Below, in pieces: positions 4,771-5,355 of a stretch of DNA of 5,355 nucleotides. This DNA is from Alphaproteobacteria bacterium (GTDB taxonomy: Bacteria; Pseudomonadota; Alphaproteobacteria; Sphingomonadales; Emcibacteraceae). The position numbers and the translations under genes are program-made. The stretch lies in the NCBI GenBank assembly GCA_030432815.1, contig JAUILB010000215.1, forward strand, positions 1 to 5,355, read 5' to 3'. The stretch's first letter is position 1. Each line of letters opens with the position of its first letter. A model generated the notes under the pieces. That model saw only the letters and a program-made list of their open reading frames with translations. It made no database searches and had not been told where the DNA came from.

Positions 4771-5355
4771 TTAAAAGATGACACCGGGATTAAGTATGTT
4801 TTTCTTGTCGATGGTTTTTTTTATCAGCTTCATTAAGGCAATCTCTTCGTCCGATCTGCTGTGTGAAAGCCATTCTTTCTTTTCATGACCTATCCCGTGT
4901 TCAGCGGATACTGATCCCCCGATTTTTTTGAGCGGACCGTAGACCAGTTGATCCGACTTATTATGTAGCGTTTTATCCCCTTCACCCGGGCAGACCATTA
5001 AATGAAGATTGCCATCCCCGATATGGCCTATCACATAACAGCGCACATTAGGCCATGTGTTGCTTAAACTATCCTGTACTTCGTTAATATAGTTTTCCAT
5101 ATGTTTTATCGGCAAACTCACATCATAAAGAAATAAAGGATCATTTGTGAGGATGGGTTCAAACTCCTCGCGAACGATCCAGACCGCTTTTCGTTCTGAT
5201 TCTGACTTTGGAATGACAGCATCAACAACAATTTCATTCTCAAGGGCGCCTTCCAATGCATCCATAAATATATTTTCATCGGAAGCAGGATTTGAGCCGG
5301 AGCATTCTGTAATCACATAATAGGGAAACCCTCTTTGCATGGGGGGAGTATGGAA
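4771..5355 (-). CDS. FAD-linked 2-hydroxyacid oxidase/dehydrogenase, GlcD type (C-terminal part; N-terminus outside window)
   Basis: The frame is open to the window edge and codes for the last 194 residues; FHTPP is read upstream of the internal Met at 5340, so that Met is not the true start. The segment is the C-terminal FAD-oxidase domain of the D-lactate/glycolate/D-2-hydroxyglutarate dehydrogenase superfamily, which oxidises a 2-hydroxy acid to a 2-oxo acid and passes electrons to a carrier. Numbering from the window edge: YDVSLPI (77-83), GHIGDGNLHL (110-119), SAEHGIG (150-156), and the family ending NPG (189-191). H111, H118 and E152 correspond to the metal ligands known from human D-2-hydroxyglutarate dehydrogenase. 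The FAD-binding PCMH-type domain, about 250-270 residues, would lie beyond position 5355. Which hydroxy acid it uses cannot be told from this half. It lies upstream of the Lrp-type gene on the same strand. Confidence 0.9.
   Translation of the reverse strand, partial: FHTPPMQRGFPYYVITECSGSNPASDENIFMDALEGALENEIVVDAVIPKSESERKAVWIVREEFEPILTNDPLFLYDVSLPIKHMENYINEVQDSLSNTWPNVRCYVIGHIGDGNLHLMVCPGEGDKTLHNKSDQLVYGPLKKIGGSVSAEHGIGHEKKEWLSHSRSDEEIALMKLIKKTIDKKNILNPGVIF

Noticed and set aside
5338..5340. Met at 5340 as the start of a short 189-residue flavoprotein
   Set aside because: The frame is open upstream to the window edge, and the protein would lack its FAD-binding domain; no ribosome binding site precedes it, only a run of C on this strand.

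Overview
The window reads as a piece of an alphaproteobacterial chromosome, moderately AT-rich and with short intergenic gaps. Four things point to the Alphaproteobacteria: a small protein with the FTEHPASVGETY motif, a CheY-like regulator ending in GPDRRR, an HPt-like partner gene, and a PuuB-type oxidase next to an omega-amino-acid transaminase. The family matches are from memory of sequence motifs; no search was run. No tRNA, rRNA, CRISPR array or insertion sequence was seen.

Layout. Positions 1-2716 (minus strand) hold an amine/amino-acid catabolic block: a PuuB/OrdL-type FAD-dependent oxidase (1418-2716), then an omega-amino acid:pyruvate aminotransferase (34-1347), then the first codons of another gene that leaves the window at position 1. 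Positions 2828-3774 (plus strand) hold a two-gene unit: a single-domain response regulator and an HPt-like protein in which the phosphotransfer histidine is replaced by tyrosine. Positions 3801-4055 (minus) hold a small membrane protein of the family I remember as DUF6356, convergent with the HPt-like gene. Positions 4231-4692 (minus) hold an Lrp/AsnC regulator. Positions 4771-5355 (minus) hold the C-terminal part of a GlcD/D-2-hydroxyacid-dehydrogenase-type flavoprotein whose N-terminus lies beyond the window.

How the parts fit. The oxidase, transaminase, 2-hydroxyacid dehydrogenase and Lrp-type regulator together suggest uptake-and-burn metabolism of amines, omega-amino acids and hydroxy acids: deamination or oxidation of an amine, transamination to pyruvate, and regulation by an amino-acid-sensing protein. 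The exact substrate cannot be read from the sequence. The response regulator/HPt-like pair is metabolically unrelated as far as can be seen; it looks like a signalling module with altered phosphorelay chemistry.

Most notable: (i) the His-to-Tyr change at the phosphotransfer position of the HPt-like protein, coupled with an Asp-Ser instead of Asp-Asp acidic pair in its neighbour; and (ii) two Lrp-consensus-like boxes 40 bp apart in the gap before the Lrp-type gene, each abutting a perfect TATAAT.
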